Below are positions 27,416 to 37,166 of a stretch of DNA of 53,590 nucleotides, in pieces; positions within the stretch are counted from its first letter, which is position 1, and every line of letters begins with the position of its first letter. The stretch spans positions 1 to 53,590 of the forward strand of contig JAFASF010000255.1 in assembly GCA_019244745.1 (NCBI GenBank), written 5' to 3'. A program made the translations under genes and the position numbers. The DNA comes from Solirubrobacterales bacterium. Its GTDB lineage: Bacteria; Actinomycetota; Thermoleophilia; Solirubrobacterales; Solirubrobacteraceae. The notes below the pieces were generated by a model, which was not told the origin of the DNA, did no database searches, and saw nothing but the letters and a program-made list of their open reading frames with translations.

Positions 27416-28378
27416 CTATACCGCGCGACTCCTGGAGGCTTCGGGTGAGCCGCCACCAAGCGGCCCCCGCGCGATCGCGTCCCGGCGCCAGCGCAGCTGG
27501 TTCGGCCCCGTTATCCGGACTCGTTCGGGCAGGATCGGCGTCAGGCTGCGGCAGAGCGTCCCGAGTGCCTGGAACTGAACCTCGTCGATCAGGCTCCATC
27601 CGATGCCGAGCCGGGTCCGCAACGCGCCGCCGAGCAGGCCGGCGCCTCCGAGCCAGAACGCCCTGGCGGCCGGGATGGCCATGGTCCGCCACACGAGACC
27701 CGGGAGCGGCATCGGCGGGCGCGCCGGCCGGCGCGCGACCCGCAGCACCTGCTCCATGGCCTCCGTCGGGAGGAGGTCGTGCGCGGCGGTGCGCTCGAGG
27801 TACTTTCGGAAGCCGTCCCAGTCGGGCGGAAGGTCGCGTTCGCGGACGCCGATCAGGCGCCCGAGCCCGCGGTACTCGCGATAGAAGCGTTCGAGCTCCT
27901 CGCTCCCCATCGGCGTTCCGAAGTGAGCGTGGCCCGCGACATAGCCCTGCACGAGCGTCGCGTGCACCCAGGCATACGCGCCGGGGTCGAGGGCGTGGTA
28001 GGGCTTCCCGTCCTCGCGAACACCGCGGAATCGCCGGTGCAGCGCGCGCAGCCGCCGGCCGGCGGCGATCGCGTCGCGGCCTCCGTAGACGAGCAGGGTC
28101 AGGTAGTCGGCCGTCGCGCGCAGCCGGCTCCAGGGATCCGTCTCGAAGTCGGAGTAGTCCCGAACGCCCGCGCCCACCGTCGGGTGGGCCACTTGGAGAA
28201 GGAGCGGGTAGAGCATGACGAAGTTCAGCCGCGCGTCGCTGACCCGCTGCCAGGTCACGGACTCTGGGCCTACCAGGATCTCGTCAAGCTCGTCCTCGGC
28301 GGGGAACAGCGATCCAGCCACGTCACGCCTGCCACTGAGCGGGTCGTGCAAGATGTAGCACGAGCAGCCGATGCCCAT
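27416..28378 (-). CDS. MpaB/latex-clearing-like oxygenase (DUF2236)
   Basis: GPESVTWQRVSDARLNFVMLYPLLLQVAHPTVGAGVRDYSDFETDPWSRLRATADYLTLLVYG; AWVHATLVQGYV. Confidence 0.88.
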   Translation of the reverse strand: MGIGCSCYILHDPLSGRRDVAGSLFPAEDELDEILVGPESVTWQRVSDARLNFVMLYPLLLQVAHPTVGAGVRDYSDFETDPWSRLRATADYLTLLVYGGRDAIAAGRRLRALHRRFRGVREDGKPYHALDPGAYAWVHATLVQGYVAGHAHFGTPMGSEELERFYREYRGLGRLIGVRERDLPPDWDGFRKYLERTAAHDLLPTEAMEQVLRVARRPARPPMPLPGLVWRTMAIPAARAFWLGGAGLLGGALRTRLGIGWSLIDEVQFQALGTLCRSLTPILPERVRITGPNQLRWRRDAIARGPLGGGSPEASRSRAV

Positions 28379-29516
28379 CCGGACCCTCACCGACGAGCAG
28401 CGCGCCTTCGTCGAGGCGATTCGCGACTTCGCCCGGCGGGAGTGCGGGACGCGCGAGCAGCGCGAGGCACTCACCGATCACGGTCGCGAGCCGCACAATC
28501 AGGGGCTATACGAGCGCATCGCCGACCTGGGTTGGCTGGGCGTGGCGATTCCCGAGGCGTACGGCGGATCCGGTGGCGGCGCGGTGGACATGTGCCTGCT
28601 GTGTGAGGAGTTCTCCCGCGGACTCATCCCGATGGGCTTCTTCCCGATCACGATGATGGCCGCGCGTCCGGTCGAGCGCTTCGCGACCGAGGAGCTCAAG
28701 CGCGAGATCCTCGGCGGGATCACGCGCGGTCACGTCGAGGCGATCGCGATGTCCGAGCCGGAGGCCGGCTCGGACGTCGGCAACCTGTCGTGCAGAGCGG
28801 ACCGGGCTGACGGCGGCTACGTGATCAACGGACAGAAGACGTGGATCACCGGCGCCCACGCGGCCACGCACATCCTGCTGGTGTGCCGCACGAACCGGGG
28901 CGCCGACAAGCATCAGGGCATGTCGATGGTCTCGATCCCGGCCGGCGCCGAAGGGATGGAGATCCGCCCCATCGAGACCATGGGTGGCCGCGAGGTGAAT
29001 GACGTGTTCTTCACCGACTGCTATGTGCCGGCGGAGCGGCTGGTGGGGCGCGAGGACCACGCCTGGCCGCAGCTCATGGCGGGGCTCAACAACGAGCGGC
29101 TGATCATCGCGGCCCAGGCGGTGGGGATGGCGCAGCGGGCGTTCGACGACGTCCTCGCCTACGTCAAGGAGCGCAAACAGTTCGGCCGAACGATCGGGAG
29201 CTTTCAGACCTTGAGGCATCGGCTCGCCGACCTGGCCACCGAACTCGAGGCCACCAGGCTGCTCGTCTACGACGTCGCGGCACGGGTTGACGTCGAGCCC
29301 GAGGCGATGCTCCCACGGGAGGCGTCGATGGCCAAGCTGAAGGCGACCGAGCTCGCCAAACGGATGACGCTCGAGGCCATGCAGATGATGGGCGGCTACG
29401 GGTACGCGGTGGAGTACGACATGGAACGCCAGGTGCGGGTCGCGCTGGTGACCACGATCTACGGCGGAACCAGCGAGATCCAGCGAGAGATCATCTCGAA
29501 GACACTGGGGCTCTGA
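28371..29516 (+). CDS. Acyl-CoA dehydrogenase
   Basis: AMSEPEAGSDVGNLSCRADR, GQKTWITGAHAATHIL, MQMMGGYGYAVEYDMERQVR, YGGTSEIQREIISKTLGL. Confidence 0.96.
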   Translation: MPIRTLTDEQRAFVEAIRDFARRECGTREQREALTDHGREPHNQGLYERIADLGWLGVAIPEAYGGSGGGAVDMCLLCEEFSRGLIPMGFFPITMMAARPVERFATEELKREILGGITRGHVEAIAMSEPEAGSDVGNLSCRADRADGGYVINGQKTWITGAHAATHILLVCRTNRGADKHQGMSMVSIPAGAEGMEIRPIETMGGREVNDVFFTDCYVPAERLVGREDHAWPQLMAGLNNERLIIAAQAVGMAQRAFDDVLAYVKERKQFGRTIGSFQTLRHRLADLATELEATRLLVYDVAARVDVEPEAMLPREASMAKLKATELAKRMTLEAMQMMGGYGYAVEYDMERQVRVALVTTIYGGTSEIQREIISKTLGL

Positions 29517-31530
29517 GCACAGCCGCGGCGGGCCGATCCCAGCCGGCATCGCTGAGCACGGCACGGATCCGCGCCGTGACCATCTCCGCGCCCTCCACCG
29601 ACGGGCCGCCCGGGAGCGCCGCGGCGATCGCGTGGCGCAGCGATGACGTCAGGAACACGCCATCAGCGCGACGGGCGCGGGCCATGGAAATCGAATCGGT
29701 GGAGGCGATCAGCCCAAGCGCGGGCGCGAGTGCAAGCAGCATCTCCCGGGTCACTCCCGCGAGCAGCCGCCCGTCGGCACGCGGGGTCACAATCCGCCGC
29801 CCCTCGATGATCCACACGTTCGCCCACGCCGCCTCGAGCAGCTGATCGCCGTCATCGACGATCAGCGGCACCGAGTCGCCGGTGCCGGCGCCGTCAAGGA
29901 GTCCGCGATCGCACCATTTGTACGGACCGAAGCCTCCGGAAATCGCGACGGGCGCGAGCTCGAGCGGCACGAGCGCGGTCTCCGGATCGAACGGCTCGGT
30001 CTCAAGCTCGACCTTCAGCCCGCCAAGCCGTGGCTCGGGGATGGCGCGGACTCTCACCCGATGGGCTCCGCTGAGTTCGCCGGCGGCGGCGCGGATGCAG
30101 GCCGCCAGATCATCGGGCAGCCGCCGGCGGTACAGGTCTCGGACCGCGCCGGCCAACCGTCGTAGGTGGAGCTCGAGCGCCTGGACATCGCCATCGCGGA
30201 CGAGGAGGGTCTCGAACACCCCGCGGGCGGGGTCGGGCTCGGCCGCGTCGGAGATCCGCGAGCCGATAGCCGCGATCAGCGGAGCGCCCTTGGTCAAAGC
30301 CTCGGCGAACTCGAGTTCGGGATCCGAGTCCGCGACGATCCCACCTCCCGCGCCGAGCCACAAACGCCCTTCGCGCAGCTCGAACGTGCGGATCGCGACG
30401 CTCATCTCGAGCCCGGCGAGCGGGCTCACGAAGCCGATCGCGCCCGTGTACACCTCGCGCCCGGTGGTCTCGAGGTCGGCGATGACCTTCATGGCCTGCA
30501 CCTTCGGCGCGCCGGTGACGGAACCGGGGGGAAACGTGGCCCGCAGAAGCTCCCGGTCGGAGACACCCGGACGCAGCCGCCCCTGCACGTAAGACACGAG
30601 GTGCCACAGGCCCGGGTGCGCCTGCGCCTGCGGAGCGGGGGGCGCTTGGACCGAGCCATACGCGCACACCCGCCCGAGGTCGTTGCGCATCAGGTCGACG
30701 ATCATCACGTGCTCGGCGGCGTCCTTCGCCGAAGCCCGAAGCATCGCGCGGGCGCGCGCCGCGACGGTCTCGTCGCCCTCGCGGCGAATGGTGCCCTTGA
30801 TCGGCCCTGCGGTGACGACATCGCCCCGCCGGCGAAGGAACAGCTCGGGTGAAAGGCTCGCGATGCCGCCCCAAGGCGTTTGGAACACGGCGCCGAACGG
30901 CGGCTGGACGTGTCCCAGCGCGTGGTCGAAGAGCTCCATGACCGTCCCGTCCCAGCCCGTCTCGAGGCGCAGGCAGATGTTGGCCTGGAAGATCTCGCCG
31001 GCGGCGATGCGCTCGCGGCACTCCTGCACCGCGGACAGGTGCGCGGATCTGCGCCCGCCGGCGACGCGGAACGGTGGTGGCCCGGCGTCCTGACCGGGTC
31101 GCTCGCGATCAGGGGGCGGAGGCCCTGCGGTGAGCCGCGCTCTCAGCTCGGCGAGCCGCGCCGACAGGACGCGGCGGCGGCCGGGGCTGACGAGGGTTTC
31201 GAACCACCACCGGCCGTCTGCGTCGAGCCGCAGCACATGGTCGTAGTAGGCGAGGTGGAACTCCGGCAACGGCACCGGCCGGTTCGGTCCTTCGGGGAGC
31301 CTCTCGACGCGCCGGCCGAGGCGGTAGCCGAGCCAGCCGAACCAGCCGCCGCCGACGGGGGTGCCGCCGTCGGGCGGATGGGTGAGGGTGGGGAGCGCGT
31401 CCAGGACGGCAAACGGATCAGCGTCCGGGTCCGCGACGAGCAGCGGCACCGAGCCGAGGATGGCGCCTCCGCCAGCCCAGCTGCCCACGAGCGCGAACGG
31501 CCACGGATCGCTCTTTACGACCTGGAGCAT
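29491..31530 (-). CDS. Aminodeoxychorismate synthase component I fused to class IV aminotransferase (PabB-PabC-like)
   Basis: Chorismate-binding domain (FQANICLRLET, SPELFLRRRGDVVTAGPIKGT, HVMIVDLMRNDLGRV, GAPKVQAMKVI) then class IV PLP domain (ANVWIIEGRRIVTPRADGRLLAGVTREML); start uncertain (ORF open to 31662). Confidence 0.88.
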   Translation of the reverse strand: MLQVVKSDPWPFALVGSWAGGGAILGSVPLLVADPDADPFAVLDALPTLTHPPDGGTPVGGGWFGWLGYRLGRRVERLPEGPNRPVPLPEFHLAYYDHVLRLDADGRWWFETLVSPGRRRVLSARLAELRARLTAGPPPPDRERPGQDAGPPPFRVAGGRRSAHLSAVQECRERIAAGEIFQANICLRLETGWDGTVMELFDHALGHVQPPFGAVFQTPWGGIASLSPELFLRRRGDVVTAGPIKGTIRREGDETVAARARAMLRASAKDAAEHVMIVDLMRNDLGRVCAYGSVQAPPAPQAQAHPGLWHLVSYVQGRLRPGVSDRELLRATFPPGSVTGAPKVQAMKVIADLETTGREVYTGAIGFVSPLAGLEMSVAIRTFELREGRLWLGAGGGIVADSDPELEFAEALTKGAPLIAAIGSRISDAAEPDPARGVFETLLVRDGDVQALELHLRRLAGAVRDLYRRRLPDDLAACIRAAAGELSGAHRVRVRAIPEPRLGGLKVELETEPFDPETALVPLELAPVAISGGFGPYKWCDRGLLDGAGTGDSVPLIVDDGDQLLEAAWANVWIIEGRRIVTPRADGRLLAGVTREMLLALAPALGLIASTDSISMARARRADGVFLTSSLRHAIAAALPGGPSVEGAEMVTARIRAVLSDAGWDRPAAAVLRAPVSSR

Positions 31531-31697
31531 CTCGCCCGGGGTGAGCGAGCAGTCGAGCGTCTCGCGCTCGAAGATCGCGGTTTCCCTCGCCCGCGACCCC
31601 CAATCGGGCACCCACCACCCCGACCCGAGGACTGACCACCACGAATTATGAGTTTGACTCAATTGATACGATGCTACACCAAAGGTGCAATATATAG

Positions 31698-31748
31698 ATG
31701 CGGGGCCTTGACCAAATCAACGCGCTCCTGTACGAATTCGTCCGATGA
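31698..31748 (+). other. 16-codon leader ORF overlapping the folD start (ATGA)
   Basis: ATGCGGGGCCTTGACCAAATCAACGCGCTCCTGTACGAATTCGTCCGATGA = [16 protein letters not shown]. Confidence 0.35.
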
Positions 31749-32626
31749 CTGCGACGTTGATAGACGGCAAGGGTATTGCCCAAGAGGTTCGGGCCGAGGT
31801 GCGGGCCGAGATCGAGGCCTGGTGCGGCGCCGGCATGCCGCGGCCCGGGCTGGCGACGATCCTGGTGGGCGATGATCCCGCGTCCGCGGTGTACGTCGGT
31901 GGCAAGCAGAAGGCCTCCGCGGAGGTGGGCATCGAGGGGTCCTCTTACGAGCTGCCGGCCGACAGCACCTCCGAGGAGGTGGAGCGGCTCATATGCGAGC
32001 TCGGAGACGATTCACGCGTTTCGGGGATCCTCCTGCAACTGCCGACGCCCGAGCACATCGACGGCGCGCACCTGACCACGCTAATCGACCCGAGCAAGGA
32101 CGTCGACGGGCTGACCCCGGTGTCCGCCGGGCTACTCGCCAAGGGCCTGCCCGGCCTGCGACCGGCCACCCCTGCCGGCGTGATGGAGCTGCTGCGCCGC
32201 CACGATGTCCCGCTCACCGGATCCGAAGCGGTGGTCGTGGGCCGCTCCGACCTGGTCGGCAAGCCCGTGGCCGCGCTGCTGCTCGCGCAGCATGCCACGG
32301 TCACCATCTGTCACTCGCGCACCCGTGAGCTGCCCGAGGTCTGCCGGCGCGCGGACTTGCTGGTTGCGGCCGTGGGCCGGCCGCAGATGATCCGCGGCGA
32401 CTGGATCAAGCCGGGCGCGACCGTCATCGACGTCGGGATCAACCGCACGCCCGACGGCCTCGCGGGCGACGTCGCGTTCGAGGAGGCCGTGCAGCGGGCC
32501 GGGTTGATCACCCCGGTGCCCGGCGGCGTGGGGCCGATGACGATCGCCATGCTGCTCCGCAACACGCTCGAGGCGGCGCGAGCCCAGGCCGGCGAGGCCG
32601 CGCCGGACCTGGCGGTGAAGACATGA
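31745..32626 (+). CDS. folD: Bifunctional methylene-THF dehydrogenase/methenyl-THF cyclohydrolase
   Basis: [75 protein letters not shown]. Confidence 0.97.
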   Translation: MTATLIDGKGIAQEVRAEVRAEIEAWCGAGMPRPGLATILVGDDPASAVYVGGKQKASAEVGIEGSSYELPADSTSEEVERLICELGDDSRVSGILLQLPTPEHIDGAHLTTLIDPSKDVDGLTPVSAGLLAKGLPGLRPATPAGVMELLRRHDVPLTGSEAVVVGRSDLVGKPVAALLLAQHATVTICHSRTRELPEVCRRADLLVAAVGRPQMIRGDWIKPGATVIDVGINRTPDGLAGDVAFEEAVQRAGLITPVPGGVGPMTIAMLLRNTLEAARAQAGEAAPDLAVKT

Positions 32627-33903
32627 ACGACGTTATGCAGGCCCCCCTGAGCGAGGTTGATCCCGAGATCGCGGCGGTCCTCGACGCGGAGCTCGAGCGA
32701 CAGCAGCGTACGCTCGAGATGATCGCTTCGGAGAACTTCGTGCCGCAGGCGGTGCTCGAGTGCCAGGGCTCGGTGCTGACGAACAAGTACGCGGAGGGCT
32801 ATCCCGGTCGGCGCTACTACGGCGGGTGCGAGTACGTCGACATCGCCGAGCAACTCGCGATCGATCGGGCTAAGGAGCTGTTCGGCGCCGAGCACGCGAA
32901 CGTCCAGCCGCACGCCGGCGCCCAGGCAAACGCCGCCGTCTACCACGCGCTGCTCGAGCCCGGCGACACGCTCATGGGTATGGGGCTGGCCCACGGGGGG
33001 CACCTCACCCACGGCATGAGGCTCAACGTCTCCGGCCGGCTGTACAACATCGCCGCCTACGAGGTCGATCCCGAGACCAGCTGGATCGACATGGACGCGG
33101 TGGAGACGCTCGCCCACGAATCCCAACCCAAGCTGATCATCGCGGGGTGGTCCGCGTACCCGCGGATCCTCGACTTCGAGCGCTTCGCGCAGATCGCAAA
33201 CGACGTTGGGGCGCCCCTGATGGTGGACATGGCCCACTTCGCGGGCCTGGTCGCGGCTGGGCTCCATCCCAACCCCGTGCCGCATGCCGACGTGGTGACG
33301 ACGACCATCCACAAGACGCTGGGCGGTCCCCGCAGCGGCATGATCCTGTGCCGCGGGGAGTACGCCAAGAAGATCGACTCCGCCGTCTTCCCGGGCCAGC
33401 AGGGCGGCCCGCTCGAGCACGCGATCGCGGCGAAGGCGGTGGCGCTGAAGATCGCCGGGACCGAGGCGTTCCGCGAGCGCCAGGAGCGCACGGTGGCGGG
33501 CGCCAAGGCGCTCGCGCAGGAGCTGCTGGCGGCCGAGGACCCAGGCATCCGCGTTTTGACCGGCGGAACCGACGTCCACCTGATCCTCGTCGACCTTCGC
33601 GACAACGAGCTCGACGGGCGCCAGGCCGAGGACCGGCTGCACGACATCGGCATCACGGTGAACCGCAACGCGGTTCCCAACGATCCCCGTCCGCCGATGG
33701 TCTCCTCCGGGCTGCGCATCGGGACCGCGGCCCTCGCTACCCGCGGGTTCCAGCTCACGGACTTTCACACCATCGGGCGCGTGATCGCCATCGCGCTCGG
33801 ACCTGGCTACGACGCTCGCAAGGCCGAACTGGCCGAACAGACCGCGCAGCTCGCCGACCGCTACCCGCTGTATCCGCACCTCGGCTCCGCGGTAGCCGCG
33901 TAG
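32623..33903 (+). CDS. glyA: Serine hydroxymethyltransferase
   Basis: [54 protein letters not shown]. Confidence 0.97.
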   Translation: MNDVMQAPLSEVDPEIAAVLDAELERQQRTLEMIASENFVPQAVLECQGSVLTNKYAEGYPGRRYYGGCEYVDIAEQLAIDRAKELFGAEHANVQPHAGAQANAAVYHALLEPGDTLMGMGLAHGGHLTHGMRLNVSGRLYNIAAYEVDPETSWIDMDAVETLAHESQPKLIIAGWSAYPRILDFERFAQIANDVGAPLMVDMAHFAGLVAAGLHPNPVPHADVVTTTIHKTLGGPRSGMILCRGEYAKKIDSAVFPGQQGGPLEHAIAAKAVALKIAGTEAFRERQERTVAGAKALAQELLAAEDPGIRVLTGGTDVHLILVDLRDNELDGRQAEDRLHDIGITVNRNAVPNDPRPPMVSSGLRIGTAALATRGFQLTDFHTIGRVIAIALGPGYDARKAELAEQTAQLADRYPLYPHLGSAVAA

Positions 33904-33923
33904 CCCGGACCGGGCCCGAGACC

Positions 33924-34880
33924 ATGGCGCGGCCCATCGTGCTCGGCGTGGTCGGCGATTCCGGCGCCGGCAAGACGACGCTCACCCGGGGACTCATCCG
34001 GGTCCTGAGCGACGAGGAGGTGACGCGGATCAGCGCCGACGACTATCACCGCTACGAGCGCCGCGAGCGCCGGCAACTCGGGATCACGCCGCTGCATCCG
34101 GATGCCAATCACCTGGACGTCCTCACCCAGGACCTCCTGCACCTGCGGCGCGGCGAGCCGATCCTCAAGCCGGTCTACGACCATCGTGACGGGACGCTGA
34201 AGCGGCCCGTGTACGTGAAATCGGCGCGGTTCCTGGTCCTCGAGGGTCTGCTCAACTTCCACACCGAGACGCTTCGCGGCGCCCACGACGTGCGCGTGTT
34301 CCTGGCGCCGCCGGAGGAGCTTCGCCGGGCCTGGAAGCTCAAGCGCGACTGCACGCGCCGCAGCTACACGACCGACGAGGTCCTCTCAGAGCTCGATCAC
34401 CGCGAGCGTGACGCGGCGCAGTACATCCGCCCCCAGCGCGAGCACGCCGACATAGTGGTGAGCTTCAAACGGGCGAGGACCGACGACCCGTCGCACCTCG
34501 ACGCCGATGTCGTCCTGTGCGACACGCTGCCGCATCCCGATCTCTCACCGCTCATCGATGGGACCGGCGACGGCCCGACGCTGATCCGCCACGAGGGCGA
34601 TCTGCTGCTCAGGATCCCCGGCGACATCGACCCGGAGCACGCTGCCGCGCTCGAGGAGGCGGTGTGGGCGCGGATGAGCTTCGCGAACCACCTGCGGGTG
34701 CGCCGGCTGGGGGAGTTCACCGTCGGAATCGACCTGCGCCGGTCGGACTCGCTGGCGCTGGTGCAGCTGCTGGTCCTCTACCACCTGGTGCGGGCCCGAG
34801 CGCACGTGACCAGCGGCAGCGAGCCGGAGCGGACCGAGCGGCGCCACGTCACGGGGGCCGACTCGGCGTTGCACGTGTAG
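33924..34880 (+). CDS. prk: Phosphoribulokinase
   Basis: GDSGAGKTTL P-loop, SADDYHRYERRERRQLGITPLHPDANHLD, PVYDHRDG, EGLLNFHTE, RDCTRRSYTTDEVLSELDHRERDAAQYIRPQREHADIVVSF. Confidence 0.92.
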   Translation: MARPIVLGVVGDSGAGKTTLTRGLIRVLSDEEVTRISADDYHRYERRERRQLGITPLHPDANHLDVLTQDLLHLRRGEPILKPVYDHRDGTLKRPVYVKSARFLVLEGLLNFHTETLRGAHDVRVFLAPPEELRRAWKLKRDCTRRSYTTDEVLSELDHRERDAAQYIRPQREHADIVVSFKRARTDDPSHLDADVVLCDTLPHPDLSPLIDGTGDGPTLIRHEGDLLLRIPGDIDPEHAAALEEAVWARMSFANHLRVRRLGEFTVGIDLRRSDSLALVQLLVLYHLVRARAHVTSGSEPERTERRHVTGADSALHV

Positions 34881-34887
34881 GTGGGAA

Positions 34888-35811
34888 ATGGCGGTCACGG
34901 TCACCCAGCTGGTCGCGTTCCTGACCGTCGTTCGCCGCGGGTCGGTGACGGCCGCCGCCGACGAGCTGGTCGTCACCCAGCCGTCGGTGTCGGCGGCGAT
35001 CAACGCGCTCGAGCGCGAGCTCGGCACCACGCTCATGGAACGAAGCGGCCGCAACCTGCGACCCACGGCCGCGGGCCGCGCCTACGTCTCATACGCGACG
35101 AACGTGCTGGGCCTGCTCGAGCAGGGGGCACGAGCGGCGCGCGAGGCGAGCGGCGACGCCAGGACGTCCCTGCGGATCGGAGCGGTGATGACCGCCGGCG
35201 AATATCTCGTCGCGCCGCTGCTGCGGATGTTCCGCGAGGCGAACCCCGAGCTCGAGATCACCCTGCACGTCGGCAACCGGGAGGACGTCTTCCAGCGGCT
35301 CGTCGACCACGAGGTCGACGTCGCGATCACCGGGAGAATCCCCGAGGAGCTTGGCCTGCAGGGACGGCAGTTCCTTCCCAACGAGTTCGTAATGATCACC
35401 GCCCCGGGTGACCCGCTCGCCAAGGGCCGGCCGGTCGCCGTCCAGGAGCTGATGGGGCGGCCGTGGCTGATGCGTGAGCCGGGATCGGGCACGCGGGTCC
35501 TGAGCGAGGAGTTCCTCGCCGCGCATGAGCTGCACCCGAAGGTCCTCACGCTAGGGTCTAACGGCGCGATCAAGCAGGCGGTCGGACTGGGATTGGGGGT
35601 CGCGCTCCAATCGCGCTGCGCGGTCCAGCTCGAGCTTCAGCTGGGCGTGCTGGGCACGATCCGGGTCCGGGGCGGCCTCCCGCGGCGGGCGTGGTACGTG
35701 GTCCACTCCGGCGTCGGGCCGGTCCGGCGGGAAGTGAGCGACTTCGTGGACTTCGCGTGCTCACGCGCGGCGCAGCACGCTCTGGCGCGCACGCTGGCGC
35801 CGGCGGCGTAG
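34888..35811 (+). CDS. LysR-family regulator (CbbR-like)
   Basis: N-terminal LysR HTH (FLTVVRRGSVTAAADELVVTQPSVSAAINALERELGTTLMERSGR); adjacent to prk. Confidence 0.92.
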   Translation: MAVTVTQLVAFLTVVRRGSVTAAADELVVTQPSVSAAINALERELGTTLMERSGRNLRPTAAGRAYVSYATNVLGLLEQGARAAREASGDARTSLRIGAVMTAGEYLVAPLLRMFREANPELEITLHVGNREDVFQRLVDHEVDVAITGRIPEELGLQGRQFLPNEFVMITAPGDPLAKGRPVAVQELMGRPWLMREPGSGTRVLSEEFLAAHELHPKVLTLGSNGAIKQAVGLGLGVALQSRCAVQLELQLGVLGTIRVRGGLPRRAWYVVHSGVGPVRREVSDFVDFACSRAAQHALARTLAPAA

Positions 35812-35819
35812 AGAGAGGC

Positions 35820-35858
35820 TGCGTCAGAAACGACGGCCATGCCGTCGTTAGAGACGCA
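35820..35858. terminator. Bidirectional terminator-like hairpin
   Basis: TGCGTC-AGA-AACGACGGC-CAT-GCCGTCGTT-AGA-GACGCA between convergent genes. Confidence 0.75.
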
Positions 35859-35865
35859 ACCCCCG

Positions 35866-37011
35866 TCAGGCTGCCGACGCGAGCACCGGTTCCGTGGCGA
35901 GGACCGCGTCCAACGCCTCGATCACCCTCTCGGCTACCTCGAGGGTGGCGTTGACTCCCATCAATCCGATCCGCCAGATCGGCGGCGCCGTTGGTCCGAG
36001 ACCACCTCCGATCTCGATGCCATGCTCCCGCAGCATCCGCTGCTGCACGCGCTTGCCGTCGACCCCCTCGGGAACGTGGACCGCGGTGAGCGGAGCGAGC
36101 TGGCGCTCCGGATCCGCGAGCAGCTCGAGATCGCGGGCGCGCAGCGTATCCTGGAGGAAGCGGCCGGCGCGTTCGTGGCGCTCCCAGCGCTCCGGCAGCC
36201 CCTCGATCACCACCTCCCGCAGCGCCTCGTGCAGGGCGTAGATCTGAAGGATCGGCGCGGTGTGGTGGTATACGGCAGGGCGCTCGGTCCAGTAGCGCTC
36301 GAGCGCGAGGAGGTCGAACGAGAACGGCACGGGCGCGCGGCGCGAACGGATGCGCTCGAGCGCCCGCTCTGACACCGCGACCGGCGACAACCCGGGCGGC
36401 GCGCCGAGGCACTTCTGCGTGCACGAATAGCCGTAGTCGATCCGCCAGGCGTCGAAGTTGAGCGGGACGCCGGCGAGCGAGGTGACGCAGTCGGCCATCA
36501 GCAGGACGTCGCGATCCGCTCCCAACTCGGCGCCGAGTTCGGCCAGCGGGTGCTCGATGCCGGTCGAGGTCTCGGCGTGCACCACCGCGAGCAGCCTCGC
36601 GTCCGGATGCCGGTCGAGAGCCTCGAGCAGGCGATCGTTGGGAACGTGCTCCCCGAGCTCGGCCTGCACCTCGACTACCCGGGCACCGTGGCGGCGCGCG
36701 ATCTCAACGATCCGCGCTCCGAAGAAGCCACAGACCGCGACGATCGCTACATCGCCCGGCTCGATGAGGTTCGCCAGCCCTGCCTCCATCCCCGATGTGC
36801 CGGTCGCCTGGAGCGGAAGCACCAGGCCGCCGTCGGCGCGGTAGGCGGCGCGCTGCAGCGCGACGACCTCCGACAGGATCTCGTGGAGGTCGGGGTCGAG
36901 GTGGCCGAGCATGGGCTGCTGCATCGCGGCGAGCGCTGCCGGCGAGACGTTGCTCGGGCCAGGGCCGCACAACAGCCGCTGGGGCGGATTCAAAGCCGTG
37001 GAGGTTGTCAT
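35866..37011 (-). CDS. Alanine/serine-glyoxylate aminotransferase-family protein
   Basis: LCGPGPSNVSPAALAAMQQPMLGHLDPD, LQATGTSGMEAGLANLIEPGD, GYSCTQKCLGAPPGLSPVAVSERA. Confidence 0.93.
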   Translation of the reverse strand: MTTSTALNPPQRLLCGPGPSNVSPAALAAMQQPMLGHLDPDLHEILSEVVALQRAAYRADGGLVLPLQATGTSGMEAGLANLIEPGDVAIVAVCGFFGARIVEIARRHGARVVEVQAELGEHVPNDRLLEALDRHPDARLLAVVHAETSTGIEHPLAELGAELGADRDVLLMADCVTSLAGVPLNFDAWRIDYGYSCTQKCLGAPPGLSPVAVSERALERIRSRRAPVPFSFDLLALERYWTERPAVYHHTAPILQIYALHEALREVVIEGLPERWERHERAGRFLQDTLRARDLELLADPERQLAPLTAVHVPEGVDGKRVQQRMLREHGIEIGGGLGPTAPPIWRIGLMGVNATLEVAERVIEALDAVLATEPVLASAA

Positions 37012-37166
37012 GAGGTGCCAGGCTAACGGCTCGACACCTAAGTGAAAAGCAAAGATTTGTCTGTGGGACTGAACGTATGATCTATGTATTTACGTAACCC
37101 AATCTCTTAAACAAATTCATCTATTGAGGCTTGCGCGCCGTCCAACGGATCGCTCTACTGCCGGGC
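37012..37166. promoter_or_regulatory. AT-rich divergent promoter region
   Basis: Compositional drop to AT-rich (..GATTTGTCTGTGGGACTGAACGTATGATCTATGTATTTACGTAACCCAATCTCTTAAACAAATTCATC..) between divergent genes. Confidence 0.5.

Noticed and set aside
32311-33879. 522-aa minus-strand ORF opposite glyA
   Set aside because: Antisense shadow of a highly conserved SHMT gene; no recognisable domain.
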